The translations under genes and the position numbers were made by a program. The notes beneath the pieces were generated by a model, which saw only the letters and a list, made by a program, of their open reading frames with translations, was not told the origin of the DNA and searched no databases. DNA of 64,000 bases from an endosymbiont of Galathealinum brachiosum (GTDB taxonomy: Bacteria; Pseudomonadota; Gammaproteobacteria; SZUA-229). Where the stretch lies: the NCBI GenBank assembly GCA_003349885.1, contig QFXC01000007.1, forward strand, positions 73,475 through 137,474. The letters are read 5' to 3'. This document shows positions 1 through 9,439 of the stretch, piece by piece (position 1 is the stretch's first letter; the number at the start of each line of letters is the position of its first letter).

Positions 1-112
1 AATACTACGAATACTTGGGATACTACTGCTGTTCAATAGTGTGATTTTAGCAATTTATCTTTATTTCAACCCTCAACTGCTTGATGATCTTAGAACGTTT
101 ATTGGTTTATAA
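1..112 (+). CDS. C-terminal end of a membrane protein (partial)
   Basis: The second forward frame is open from base 2 to a TAA at 110-112 and gives 36 residues. About twenty are hydrophobic (ILGILLLFNSVILAIYLY) and look like one membrane helix. A short polar tail, NPQLLDDLRTFIGL, follows. The start lies left of the window, so the family cannot be named. This is the end of a membrane protein on the same strand as the Lon-like gene further right. It could be a chance open frame, but the helix-plus-amphipathic-tail pattern and a stop just before non-coding sequence favour a real gene end. Confidence 0.5.
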   Translation, partial: ILRILGILLLFNSVILAIYLYFNPQLLDDLRTFIGL

Positions 113-124
113 AATAATCGAACT

Positions 125-234
125 GTAAGAGTTAGCTTTCGCTGTTGTTTGTTGCGATGTAAAGCATCATCCAGCCACTTTATCTGACTCGTTTCACATC
201 GTTTTTAATATCGTCAGCGAAGCTAACGCCTACA
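125..234. repeat. Hyphenated inverted repeat, MITE/REP-like
   Basis: Near-identical arms of about 20 bases face each other: TGTAAGAGTTAGCTTTCGCT at 125-144 and the complement of CAGCGAAGCTAACGCCTACA at 215-234. They enclose about 70 bases with no gene. The arms differ at a few bases, including one inserted T. The gttagc/gcgaag core resembles short palindromic intergenic repeats common in gammaproteobacteria. It could form a long hairpin after the upstream gene. Confidence 0.5.
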
Positions 235-266
235 ATAAAAAGTATTATTTTTTATTAACGACATAC

Positions 267-548
267 CTACAACCATTCTCTATCAGCAGAAATCAGCTCT
301 AGCTCCGCATATTCAAGCACTACATTTTCAATTAATCCGTACTGCTTATCCAGATATGATTTATCAACACTTAGAAGACATACGCCTATCACTGATTTTT
401 GCCAGCTATCCAGTGCATCAACTTCAGCTATAGAGGCATTAAAGCGACTGCTTAATCTATCTTTTAAACTTTTAATCTGACGACGCTTTTCTTTTAAAGA
501 ATGAGCGTTTGGTATATGAAGATTAAGCTTTATTAATAATATATGCAT
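267..548 (-). CDS. DUF503 family protein (YlxP-like)
   Basis: This 93-residue protein matches the DUF503 pattern: an N-terminal beta strand (MHILLIKLNLHIP), then the signature HSLKEKRRQIKSLKDRL, then FNASIAEVDALDSWQKSVIG. Members are small ferredoxin-like alpha/beta proteins; in Gram-positives the gene often lies beside rbfA, but its function is not established. The length is normal for the family. The gene stands alone here, separated from the M16 protease by a REP-like element. No signal peptide is present, so it should be cytosolic. Confidence 0.85.
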   Translation of the reverse strand: MHILLIKLNLHIPNAHSLKEKRRQIKSLKDRLSSRFNASIAEVDALDSWQKSVIGVCLLSVDKSYLDKQYGLIENVVLEYAELELISADREWL

Positions 549-570
549 AATTAACTGTTATATTTTTAAA

Positions 571-622
571 CTGCCTGATCGCGACCTTAAGGTCACTCCT
601 ACATAAAGTAAACATGTAGGAG
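571..622. repeat. REP-like palindromic element
   Basis: Two nested palindromes occur: GACCTTAAGGTC at 583-594 (12-base perfect), and ACTCCTACAT at 595-604 facing ATGTAGGAGC at 613-622. The motif combining 'gatcgcgacc' with 'gtaggagc' is typical of dispersed REP elements in gammaproteobacteria. It lies between the start of the DUF503 gene and the end of the M16 protease gene, both on the minus strand, and may act as an mRNA-end stem. Confidence 0.55.
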
Positions 623-649
623 CTGGAGAGTTTAAGACGACATTCCAAA

Positions 650-3583
650 TTAAAGGTTATGAATTTCTAAACCGAGCTCTTTTACTGTTTCTTCATTGGC
701 TGGATTAGTTACCACAGCAACACTGGCATTTTCCGGTTTTAAATACTTTTCACCTACACGCTTCAAGTCTTCCACTGTGACTTTTAAAACGCGCTCTCGG
801 TAAAGGTGACGCTGTGCCGGCGTACGACCATAAAGTTCATTATGAAAAGCCTGTTTTGCTTCACCAGCAGGTGATCCGGGTTTATCCATACTCCCAATAA
901 CACCTAATATTGACTCTTCTACCTGTAACTCTGTGTGTTCTTCATTTAATAACCATTCAATTGATTTATCAAAATCATTCAGTGTTTCAGCTAAACGTGG
1001 ATCCCGGTATGAGAAGAACCGGAAACAGGCATTACTGGGTTCATGGCTTGCACCACCACCATAAGCACCACCCTGCTCACGAATTACACGATGTAAGAAA
1101 CCATTTCTCAAAAAACCACCTAATACGGATAGTGCAGCTGCATCTTCATGATTTACACTTACAGTCGGATAAGACTTGGCACTAAAATTAACCTGAGTAC
1201 TGGTTAACCACGCCTGCTTTACCTGATGTTTTACCTCCGGCAAGTTAAATTCGCTTTGTTCAGAATTACCTTTGCCTGACCAGAAAGTTTGAATATCTTT
1301 CTCTAGCTCATTCTGATGATCTTTTTCAGCGATCGTTAAATATTTACGAGGAGCACTTAAAATGTGTTGATGAATATTTTTAAATTTCTCAGCCAGATTT
1401 TTTAGAGCATCATCAGCATCCAAAGAATCATCAAGCTCTTTTAACTGTTTAATACCCTGTAAACCCGACAGGCGATGACTTAATTCTGCCGCTGGACTCA
1501 TGCCACTACTTGCCGCAGTCATTGCCAGGCTATGTCCCTGCCCCGTGACACTTTGCTCTCTTCTTGCTCGCTTCTGCGAGACTAACTCTCGTATTCTTTC
1601 CAGCTCATCAAATCGGGCATTCTCCAGCATTTCAGACATCAGTTCATTTAACTGCTGATGGTTTCTTGCTAGTGCTTTACCCGAAAAAACAAAATGTGCT
1701 TTTATATTCTGTTCATTATCAATTGAACCACGCACACTTGTATAAGAACCGACACCACCACTTACTGCATCCTGCCAGGCCTGTGACTGTAAATAATCTT
1801 TATCACCACAACCTAATTCAGTTAGACAGTATGTATATAAAGGCAGTAAATTTACCAGTTCTTTATCTATATCTGGCAGATCAATAATGATTTGCTGATA
1901 AATTAAACCATTGGTTCCCTGATCAAAAAATGTAGCGTCTAAATCACCTAATGATTTAGAGGTTCCAGTGGGTATCTGCATTTTCGCAGGAACATCTTCA
2001 AGCCCGACTTTTGGCAGAATACTAATATCATCTTCTTCATTCTGCCTCTTTTCAAGGGCAGCTGCCTGTTCAACAATCTGCTGTTTTTCATCTGCAGAAA
2101 GTTTGGCTTTTATTTCTGCTAAGTTATCAGCTTCTGCTTTTTCTTTAGCTTTACTTAAATTTGTATCCGGCGTCATTATCAGACGAATACGATGCTGATT
2201 ATCAAGCAGATTTTTCTTTACCAGATTTTTAATAAAATCAGGGTCTTTAATATCTTCTCGTAACTGCTCTAACACAGGCTCCAGATTCATAACTGCAATT
2301 GGGTCACCACGATGTATTGCAGCCGACAAACCACCTAAAATAAGTTGCATTCCATAAGGGTAACCATCACCACCAATTTCACGCTGTCCTAATTCCAGCT
2401 GGTGTAACACCGCATCAACCTGTGACTGATCAACACCATTATTCACAACATCTTCAAGCACATCCAATACCAGTTTTTCTATCGCATCAGCATGTACTGC
2501 TTCTGACGCTTCAAGTCCACACATAAAACTCATTTCAAGATTAGAATCTTCCAGACCACACAGTGGTGAAGGTGATGCACCTAAGTCAGTTGTTTCCAGT
2601 GCTTTTTGTAAAGGTGATGCTGAGTTGTCCAGTAATACACTGGACATTAAGTGAGCCTGCAACATTTCCTGCAATGAAGTACTTCTACCTAATAACCAGC
2701 TAATAACAATATGCGTTTTACCTTTGGTATCTTCTTCGTCAAAGGCATAACTACTCGCAAAATTATGTGGTTCTGTATAACGAGTTTCATCGTCTACTTT
2801 TATCTGCATATCAAGTTTTTCAAACCGGCTTAACGCTTTCTCTTCAAACACTTCATGGTGCTGAATTGCGGGTATATCACCAAAAGTCATAAAGACCGAA
2901 TTTGACGGATGATAATGCACCTTATAAAAATCTTTTAATTGTTGATAACTTAAATCAGGGATATTTTCAGGCTCACCACCTGAATTATAATGGTAGGTTG
3001 TCGTGGGAAATAAATGCTCAGTAACTGTCTGCCATAGAGTACTAACAGGCGAGCTCATTGCCCCTTTCATTTCATTAAACACTACTCCTTTATATACCAG
3101 ATCAGATTCAGGGTCATTCGGTGTTTCAAATTCAAAGCGATGCCCTTCCTGTGCAAAATCCAGTTCATGTAAACGGGAGAAAAATACCGCGTCCAGATAC
3201 ACATCCATTAGATTATCGAAATCTTTGCGATTCTGACTGGCAAACGGATATGCCGTCCAGTCACTACTGGTAAAAGCGTTCATAAAGGTATTCAGCGAAC
3301 GACGAATCATCATAAAGAACGGGTCACGCACCGGAAAACGCTCACTACCACATAAAGCGGTATGCTCTAACATATGCGCTACACCGGTAGAATCAGTTGG
3401 CACTGTTCTCAGGGCAACAAGAAATACATTTTCATTATTATCAGCCGATAAATGGTAATGCGCGGCGCCTGTTTTTATATGTGCATATTCTTCAATAGTA
3501 ATATTAAGAGAATCAATTCGCTCCGAGCGCTTCCACTGGAATGCTGGGTGTACCTGAGCGGGCTTCAAATCAACAGACGACAT
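650..3583 (-). CDS. M16C-family zinc metalloprotease (presequence protease-like)
   Basis: This 977-residue protein has the size of the presequence protease branch of the insulinase superfamily. The inverted zinc motif HxxEH is at H70-E73-H74 (AHMLEHTALCG). The third ligand is probably E171 in VVFNEMKG. The two-halved clamp architecture is expected: a catalytic N-terminal half, then a non-catalytic C-terminal half containing HRVIREQGGAYGGGA (the substrate-side R/Y motif). Such enzymes degrade unfolded peptides up to several tens of residues. No signal peptide is visible, so it is probably cytosolic. The start is followed by SSVDLKPAQVHPAF, a normal beginning for the family. It is monocistronic and divergent from the Lon-like gene 160 bases away, so two proteolysis genes share an upstream region. 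Confidence 0.9.
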   Translation of the reverse strand: MSSVDLKPAQVHPAFQWKRSERIDSLNITIEEYAHIKTGAAHYHLSADNNENVFLVALRTVPTDSTGVAHMLEHTALCGSERFPVRDPFFMMIRRSLNTFMNAFTSSDWTAYPFASQNRKDFDNLMDVYLDAVFFSRLHELDFAQEGHRFEFETPNDPESDLVYKGVVFNEMKGAMSSPVSTLWQTVTEHLFPTTTYHYNSGGEPENIPDLSYQQLKDFYKVHYHPSNSVFMTFGDIPAIQHHEVFEEKALSRFEKLDMQIKVDDETRYTEPHNFASSYAFDEEDTKGKTHIVISWLLGRSTSLQEMLQAHLMSSVLLDNSASPLQKALETTDLGASPSPLCGLEDSNLEMSFMCGLEASEAVHADAIEKLVLDVLEDVVNNGVDQSQVDAVLHQLELGQREIGGDGYPYGMQLILGGLSAAIHRGDPIAVMNLEPVLEQLREDIKDPDFIKNLVKKNLLDNQHRIRLIMTPDTNLSKAKEKAEADNLAEIKAKLSADEKQQIVEQAAALEKRQNEEDDISILPKVGLEDVPAKMQIPTGTSKSLGDLDATFFDQGTNGLIYQQIIIDLPDIDKELVNLLPLYTYCLTELGCGDKDYLQSQAWQDAVSGGVGSYTSVRGSIDNEQNIKAHFVFSGKALARNHQQLNELMSEMLENARFDELERIRELVSQKRARREQSVTGQGHSLAMTAASSGMSPAAELSHRLSGLQGIKQLKELDDSLDADDALKNLAEKFKNIHQHILSAPRKYLTIAEKDHQNELEKDIQTFWSGKGNSEQSEFNLPEVKHQVKQAWLTSTQVNFSAKSYPTVSVNHEDAAALSVLGGFLRNGFLHRVIREQGGAYGGGASHEPSNACFRFFSYRDPRLAETLNDFDKSIEWLLNEEHTELQVEESILGVIGSMDKPGSPAGEAKQAFHNELYGRTPAQRHLYRERVLKVTVEDLKRVGEKYLKPENASVAVVTNPANEETVKELGLEIHNL

Positions 3584-3743
3584 ATAACTTCCACATTTAT
3601 TTATTGAGCCAACGATTGTAGCTTGTTACACATTCGAATAAAACGGCTTTTATAACTACTTATCGATATAGCTCACCCTAAAGCGCAGATAGATTTTATA
3701 TAAGCCAGATATATGCGAGAATAGACCGATAATAAGTAAAAGA

Positions 3744-6149
3744 ATGACACCCAGAATGATTAAATCCCTTACCGCCAATCAGCTGCGTCCTCAATGCACA
3801 GCTGAAACACTGCCTTTTAAAACCACCGCAGAACTTGAAGATCTGCCAGATATACTTGGCCAGGATAGAGCTTTTAAAGCGATTGAATTTGGCATTAACG
3901 TTAACCACCGTGGATTTAACCTGTTTGTGATGGGCTCATCCGGCCTTGGGAAACACGGCCTGATACGTAAATACCTGACGAATATCTCTCAGGACGAAGA
4001 CGCGCCATCTGACTGGTGTTATGTACATAATTTTGATCAGGACTATAAACCTAAAGCACTCAAACTACCCTCAGGTCAGGGCCGAGCATTTAAGAAAGAC
4101 ATGAAAAATCTGGTAGAAGATCTGGGTAAAGCGATTAACGCCGCTTTTGAAACCAGTGAATATCAGGAACAGATACAGGTTATTGAAAAGTCTTTCCAGA
4201 ATAAACAGAGCACTTTACTTGATAAACACGCAGAACAGGCGCGCCAACAGGATATTAATCTGGCAAATACACCTTCCGGTTTTATGCTCACACCTATTAT
4301 TGATGGACGCAATATCACCGAAGAAGAATATGACCAGTTATCAGATGAAATAAAAGACGACATTGAAGAAAAAATAGCCAGTTTTCAGGAAGAACTGGAA
4401 TATCTGGCACCTGAAATGTCACGTCAACGTCGCGAACATAATATAAGAATCAAAAAGCTGAATCGAAAAGTTGCCCTGTTTGCTACCAGCAACTTAATCA
4501 AAGACACCAAGCGTAAATATAAAGCGCTTCCCGAGGTTGTAAATTACCTTAAAGCATTACAGGAAGATGTGTTACATCACCTGGAAGAATTCACCGAACT
4601 TGAAGAAGATGACTCCAGTGGTGAATCATCACAGCAACAAAATACTAAAAGTGAATCTTTACAACGTTATCAGGTAAATTTAATTGTTGAAAGCGGCAAA
4701 CAAAAAGGTGCACCGGTCGTATACCTTGATAATCCAACCTACCAAAACCTGGTAGGTCGGATTGAATATGAAAATCGTTCCAGTAATCCGGGAAACAATT
4801 TCACCCTGATAAAACCGGGTGCATTGTTGCAGGCTAATGGTGGATATCTGGTACTCGATGCACATAAAATTTTAAGTGCACCCCATGCATGGGATGCACT
4901 TAAGCGCAGCATGTATGCGAAGAAAGCTAAAATTGAGAATCTGGATCAGGCTGTTGGTGGAGATAACTCGGTTACACTTGAACCAGAACCTATCCCATTA
5001 AAAGTTAAAATTATATTATTAGGTGATCGCAACACGTATTACTTATTACATGAAATAGATCCTGACTTTCCGGAACTATTTAAAGTTGAAGCCGATTTTG
5101 AAGAAGAGATTCAACGAACTGAAGATTCAACGCTAAAATATGCGCGCCTAATTGCATCACGCACGCGTAAGTTTGATTTAAAAGATATGGATGCCGCTGC
5201 AGTTGCCAGAATAATTGAATTTAGTTCACGCATGGCTAACGACTCTGAACGCTTATCAACCCGTTTACGTACTATTGATGATCTGTTAATTGAAACCCAG
5301 TATCACGCCGTACAATCAAATAGCGAATTAATATCCGAACTACATGTGCAAAAAGCAATTGATGCACAAATTGAACGCACCTGTCGAATACAGGGGTTAA
5401 TTCAAAGCGATATCCAGCGCGGCACATTAATGATTCGCACAGAGAACGAAGTGGTTGGTGAAATCAATGGCCTCTCGGTATTTGAAATTGGTAAATATGG
5501 ATTTGGACAACCATCACGTATTTCTGCCTCGGTTCATTTAGGTGATGGGAAAATTATTAATATTGAACGTGAAGTAGATTTAAGTGGTTCCATACATGAC
5601 AAGGGCGTTCTTATTTTATCTGCACTATTAGCCAGCAGATATACAAAAGATACTCCTCTTTCTTTTTCAGCCAGCATTACATTTGAACAGTCTTATGGAT
5701 TAATTGATGGAGATAGTGCATCGGTTGCTGAATTATGCGTATTAATTTCCGCCCTGACCGAACTACCCATTAAACAGGGACTGGCCATTACCGGCTCACT
5801 TAATCAGCAGGGTTTTGTTCAGGCTATTGGTGGTGTAAATGAAAAAATTGAAGGTTTCTTTGATATCTGTCATCAACGTGGATTAACCGGTGAGCAGGGC
5901 TGCATTATTCCTGAAGTCAATGTTAAAAATCTGTCACTGAGAAAAGATGTGATTGATGCGATCGATCAGGGACAATTTCATATCTACCCTGTTGTGCGTT
6001 ATCAACAGGCAATGGAATTGTTAATGGGCGTACCTGCCGGTGAAGAACACATAGATGGCAGTTACGATAAAGACAGTATTAACGATCTTTTAGTAAAACG
6101 TTTATGTCAGTTTGCTAAAAACAGAAAGGCATCACAGATTGTTTTATAA
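3744..6149 (+). CDS. Lon-like ATP-dependent protease (YcbZ/LonB type)
   Basis: This 801-residue protein lacks the classical Lon N-terminal domain. An ATPase region carries a Walker A-like GSSGLGKH at residues 64-71. A long helical insertion (about 110-290) precedes a second ATPase part (PGALLQANGGYLVLDAHKIL). The C-terminal Lon proteolytic domain has the Ser-Lys dyad: S658 in DGDSAS and K701 in NEKIEGFF, 43 residues apart as in Lon. Walker A ends in Lys-His rather than Lys-Ser/Thr, so ATP hydrolysis may be altered. The protein belongs to the AAA_32 plus Lon_C group (COG1067) and probably removes misfolded or regulatory cytosolic proteins. It is divergent from the M16 protease; the start ATG follows an A-rich leader. 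Confidence 0.9.
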   Translation: MTPRMIKSLTANQLRPQCTAETLPFKTTAELEDLPDILGQDRAFKAIEFGINVNHRGFNLFVMGSSGLGKHGLIRKYLTNISQDEDAPSDWCYVHNFDQDYKPKALKLPSGQGRAFKKDMKNLVEDLGKAINAAFETSEYQEQIQVIEKSFQNKQSTLLDKHAEQARQQDINLANTPSGFMLTPIIDGRNITEEEYDQLSDEIKDDIEEKIASFQEELEYLAPEMSRQRREHNIRIKKLNRKVALFATSNLIKDTKRKYKALPEVVNYLKALQEDVLHHLEEFTELEEDDSSGESSQQQNTKSESLQRYQVNLIVESGKQKGAPVVYLDNPTYQNLVGRIEYENRSSNPGNNFTLIKPGALLQANGGYLVLDAHKILSAPHAWDALKRSMYAKKAKIENLDQAVGGDNSVTLEPEPIPLKVKIILLGDRNTYYLLHEIDPDFPELFKVEADFEEEIQRTEDSTLKYARLIASRTRKFDLKDMDAAAVARIIEFSSRMANDSERLSTRLRTIDDLLIETQYHAVQSNSELISELHVQKAIDAQIERTCRIQGLIQSDIQRGTLMIRTENEVVGEINGLSVFEIGKYGFGQPSRISASVHLGDGKIINIEREVDLSGSIHDKGVLILSALLASRYTKDTPLSFSASITFEQSYGLIDGDSASVAELCVLISALTELPIKQGLAITGSLNQQGFVQAIGGVNEKIEGFFDICHQRGLTGEQGCIIPEVNVKNLSLRKDVIDAIDQGQFHIYPVVRYQQAMELLMGVPAGEEHIDGSYDKDSINDLLVKRLCQFAKNRKASQIVL

Positions 6150-6304
6150 AATCTGGAGGCGAAGTCATATTTGATACGTAAGTGTAAATAATCCTGAGAT
6201 GCAACTAAACCAAATATGACGTCGTCCCCGATAGTCTTTATTATTTATACTTTACTGGAAAATCTGCACCTTCGTAACAATGCAACAGTTTTTTATTAGC
6301 ACCT

Positions 6305-9300
6305 TCACTTAACAGTCTGAACATCATTATTATCTTTCATACCTAATAATCGTTTCAAAAACGCCCTTATATCATGTCCAACCGCAAGCGTGGCAGGTAT
6401 CGTAAATAATGTAACCACCGTTGCAAATGCTAACCCTGATGATAATGCCAGCGCCATAGGTGAAACAAAATGATCTAATCCACCCCAGCCGTAGGCTGTT
6501 GGTAATAGCCCCATCACTGTAGTTGCTGCTGTCAATAATACGGCTCTGAAACGTCTACGCCCCGCCAGTAGTATCGCTTCTTTTATTTTCATTCCTTCTT
6601 CTCGTGCCCTTTGAACAAACACCAGTAACACCAGAGAACTATTAACGACAACCCCGGTTAAGGCAACCATACCCATGGTAGAAAAGAATGAAAGAGGCAT
6701 AGGTTTCCAGAGCAAACCATGCAAATAAAAACTTATAATCACGCCAATCGCGCCAAATGGAATTGCCAGCATCACCAGTAAAGGGTAAGCCATATTATTA
6801 AACTGAATTGCCAGTATAAAAAATATAGCGATTATCGCGACAATAAAAGCCTTACCCAGACTAATAAATGACTCAAGGTTTTTTTCCTGTTCACCACCAT
6901 AATTAACAGTGACTTTTTCATTCAGGCCTTTAAGCCATAACGACTCATTATCCTGCACAATTTTATTCAGCTTCAAGCTGGATAAAACCAGACTATCAAT
7001 ATCAGCAACCACATTTACAATGCGTAAACCATTTTTATGTCGAATTGTCGTATAACCCCGGTGCTCTTCTAACGTTGCAATTTTATGCAAAGGCACTAAA
7101 CCACCACGGTTATTCGGAATTAATACTTTATTAATTTGTTCCAGCTCATCTACACCGTCCGATGGAAAATGAATAGTCACATCTATCTCTTCTGTTCCTT
7201 TACGAATAGTTGAAACAACCAGACCATCTGCCGCTGCTCGCACATGCCGGGAAACAATATCCAGATCAATACCCGCATAAGTTGCCAGTTGACGATCAAG
7301 CACAACATGCAATTCAGTATCTCCGGGTTTTAAACCACTATCTATAGTTGTTACCCCTTCAACTGTAAGTAAATAATCCATTAACTGTTGTGCCGCCTGC
7401 TCACTCGACTTTACATCAAAACCACTAATTTCCGCCTCTAATGCACGCCCTAATGGCGGGCCATTTGAAATTAATGTTGAAGATATCTCCAGCTCTGAAT
7501 ATTTATCTTTCAATAAAATAGTAATTTTATTCATATCGTCTTTCGCATCATGCTCAGGACGACTAACTGCCGGTGTATAAATAGCGCGTATTTGACCGTA
7601 CCGACTTCCACGCTGGGTAAGGGGGTCACCCTCATCCATAGAAATATCACCACTTTGTGATACCGTTGCTTCAAGATATTCCAAATTAGAATTATCACGC
7701 ATATCCTGATCTACACCACGCAATATTTCTCGCATACTTTTTAATGATGTACCGGGTTTAGCGGTGACACGAACAAGATATTCTTCCACACCTGCAGGAG
7801 GGAATAACTGAAACTGCATATTTTGCTTAGCGAAAAGGATTGTTCCTATCAATATCGAAAATGAAATAATTACAGTAATCCAGCGAAAACGTATCGCCCT
7901 TTCAAGCATCCACCCATAAGTATTTTCTAGCGCTAATAACCAGGCACGCTCTTTAGGGTGTTTGTTCGGATTCGTTACATGAGCCACATGACTGGGCAAC
8001 ATAAAAAAGGATTCTAACCAGGATAAAATTAATAAACTGATAACAACAATGGGAATAGCAATGACAAACTTACCAATAATACCCGACATAAACATCATTG
8101 GTAAAAATGCTGCAACAGTTGTGAGGATTGTCGTTGTAACCGGACCGATTAATTCAACCGCACCTTTTACTGCAGCCTCTATCGGATTTAATCCTTTTTC
8201 CATATGATAGGTAATATTTTCTCCAATAATAATGGCATCATCAACCAGCATCCCCAATACCATTATAAAACCCATCATCGAGATTAGATTTAAAGTCATG
8301 CCTAAAGCATAAATAACGGCAACACCTGTCATAAAAATAATAGGCAAACCCCAGGTTGTTGTCATCGCAACTGAAAAACGTAAGAATAGAATTAATGAGA
8401 TAAAAACGAGAACAACACCAACAAGACCATTATTAGTCAACACACCTAAACGCATGCGGGCAAAACGCGAAAAATCCTGAAATGACTTAACCGTCAGATC
8501 TTCACCATATCGAGCAGGTATCGTTTCTAGATAAGGTTTAACCAGATCTATAGTATCAATAATATCCGCGTCAGATCTTTTCAAAACTAATAATGAGACC
8601 GCAGAAATCCCCTGCACATCATGTAGAGTTCGTGGCTTTTCAAGTGCTTCCGTGATTTTAGCCACATCACCTAAACGTAACGAATTACCTCTGGCATTCG
8701 CACGAATAATAATACTTTCTGCGTCTTCAATACTATTAAACTCACCCACAATACGAATAGATTTCTGACCTTCAGAAGTGTTAATTTCACCACCCGGTGT
8801 ATTCAAATTCCAACCACGTAAAATCCGTGATATCTGATCAACGGAAAGCCTCGCTTTACGTAATTTTTCAGGATCAACTTCAACACTGTATTCTGCTTTT
8901 CTATCACTTAATAAACCAATTTTTGCCACGCCTTCTATTGCCAGCAAATCTTCTTTTACAAGATCACCCAATCGTTTTAATTCAAGTTCAGATCGTTTCC
9001 CCGAAATAGCCACACGTAAAATTGGAAATACAGCACCATCAACTTCTGTTACAAATGGATCATTGGGCAGGTCGTTTGGTAATTTTGCTCGATCAACTGC
9101 TAAAGATATATCTGATGTTAATCTATCTCTATTATTAGCATATGGATCCACCTCCATTGAGATTCGGCCAGAACCTGGAAAAGCCATAGATATCATTTTA
9201 TCTATGCCATTAATTGAACGTAATTCCTGCTCTATCGGTGTAATAATGAGTTGCTCTACTTCACCAGGTGATGCCCCTGGGTATACGACATCAATTTGAA

Positions 9301-9439
9301 TAATATCAAGATTCACATTAGGAAAAGCTTCTACCTGAATATATTTAAGCGCAGCAATGGTTCCTATTCCAAGCAGAAAAACTGAAACCAGATTAACGAC
9401 AAGGCCACGTGTAACCAGATAACGTATTATCGATTCCAT
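6305..9439 (-). CDS. RND-family efflux transporter (AcrB-like inner membrane pump)
   Basis: This 1,044-residue protein has the RND layout: TM1 near the N-terminus (ESIIRYLVTRGLVVNLVSVF), a porter loop, TM2-6, a second large periplasmic loop and TM8-12. The TM4 Asp-Asp pair of the proton relay is in GMLVDDAIIIGENI, near residues 398-399. PGASPGEVEQLI and GATPGEVE-like N-terminal porter motifs fit the AcrB/HAE group. It should export hydrophobic compounds through a TolC-type channel. The ATG overlaps the TAA of the tolC-like gene by one base (TAATG), implying translational coupling. The periplasmic adaptor that such pumps need is not encoded in this operon. Confidence 0.92.
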   Translation of the reverse strand: MESIIRYLVTRGLVVNLVSVFLLGIGTIAALKYIQVEAFPNVNLDIIQIDVVYPGASPGEVEQLIITPIEQELRSINGIDKMISMAFPGSGRISMEVDPYANNRDRLTSDISLAVDRAKLPNDLPNDPFVTEVDGAVFPILRVAISGKRSELELKRLGDLVKEDLLAIEGVAKIGLLSDRKAEYSVEVDPEKLRKARLSVDQISRILRGWNLNTPGGEINTSEGQKSIRIVGEFNSIEDAESIIIRANARGNSLRLGDVAKITEALEKPRTLHDVQGISAVSLLVLKRSDADIIDTIDLVKPYLETIPARYGEDLTVKSFQDFSRFARMRLGVLTNNGLVGVVLVFISLILFLRFSVAMTTTWGLPIIFMTGVAVIYALGMTLNLISMMGFIMVLGMLVDDAIIIGENITYHMEKGLNPIEAAVKGAVELIGPVTTTILTTVAAFLPMMFMSGIIGKFVIAIPIVVISLLILSWLESFFMLPSHVAHVTNPNKHPKERAWLLALENTYGWMLERAIRFRWITVIISFSILIGTILFAKQNMQFQLFPPAGVEEYLVRVTAKPGTSLKSMREILRGVDQDMRDNSNLEYLEATVSQSGDISMDEGDPLTQRGSRYGQIRAIYTPAVSRPEHDAKDDMNKITILLKDKYSELEISSTLISNGPPLGRALEAEISGFDVKSSEQAAQQLMDYLLTVEGVTTIDSGLKPGDTELHVVLDRQLATYAGIDLDIVSRHVRAAADGLVVSTIRKGTEEIDVTIHFPSDGVDELEQINKVLIPNNRGGLVPLHKIATLEEHRGYTTIRHKNGLRIVNVVADIDSLVLSSLKLNKIVQDNESLWLKGLNEKVTVNYGGEQEKNLESFISLGKAFIVAIIAIFFILAIQFNNMAYPLLVMLAIPFGAIGVIISFYLHGLLWKPMPLSFFSTMGMVALTGVVVNSSLVLLVFVQRAREEGMKIKEAILLAGRRRFRAVLLTAATTVMGLLPTAYGWGGLDHFVSPMALALSSGLAFATVVTLFTIPATLAVGHDIRAFLKRLLGMKDNNDVQTVK

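Noticed and set aside
910..3236. Plus-strand ORFs within the M16 protease gene
   Set aside because: They are shadow frames of a strong minus-strand gene without starts or families.
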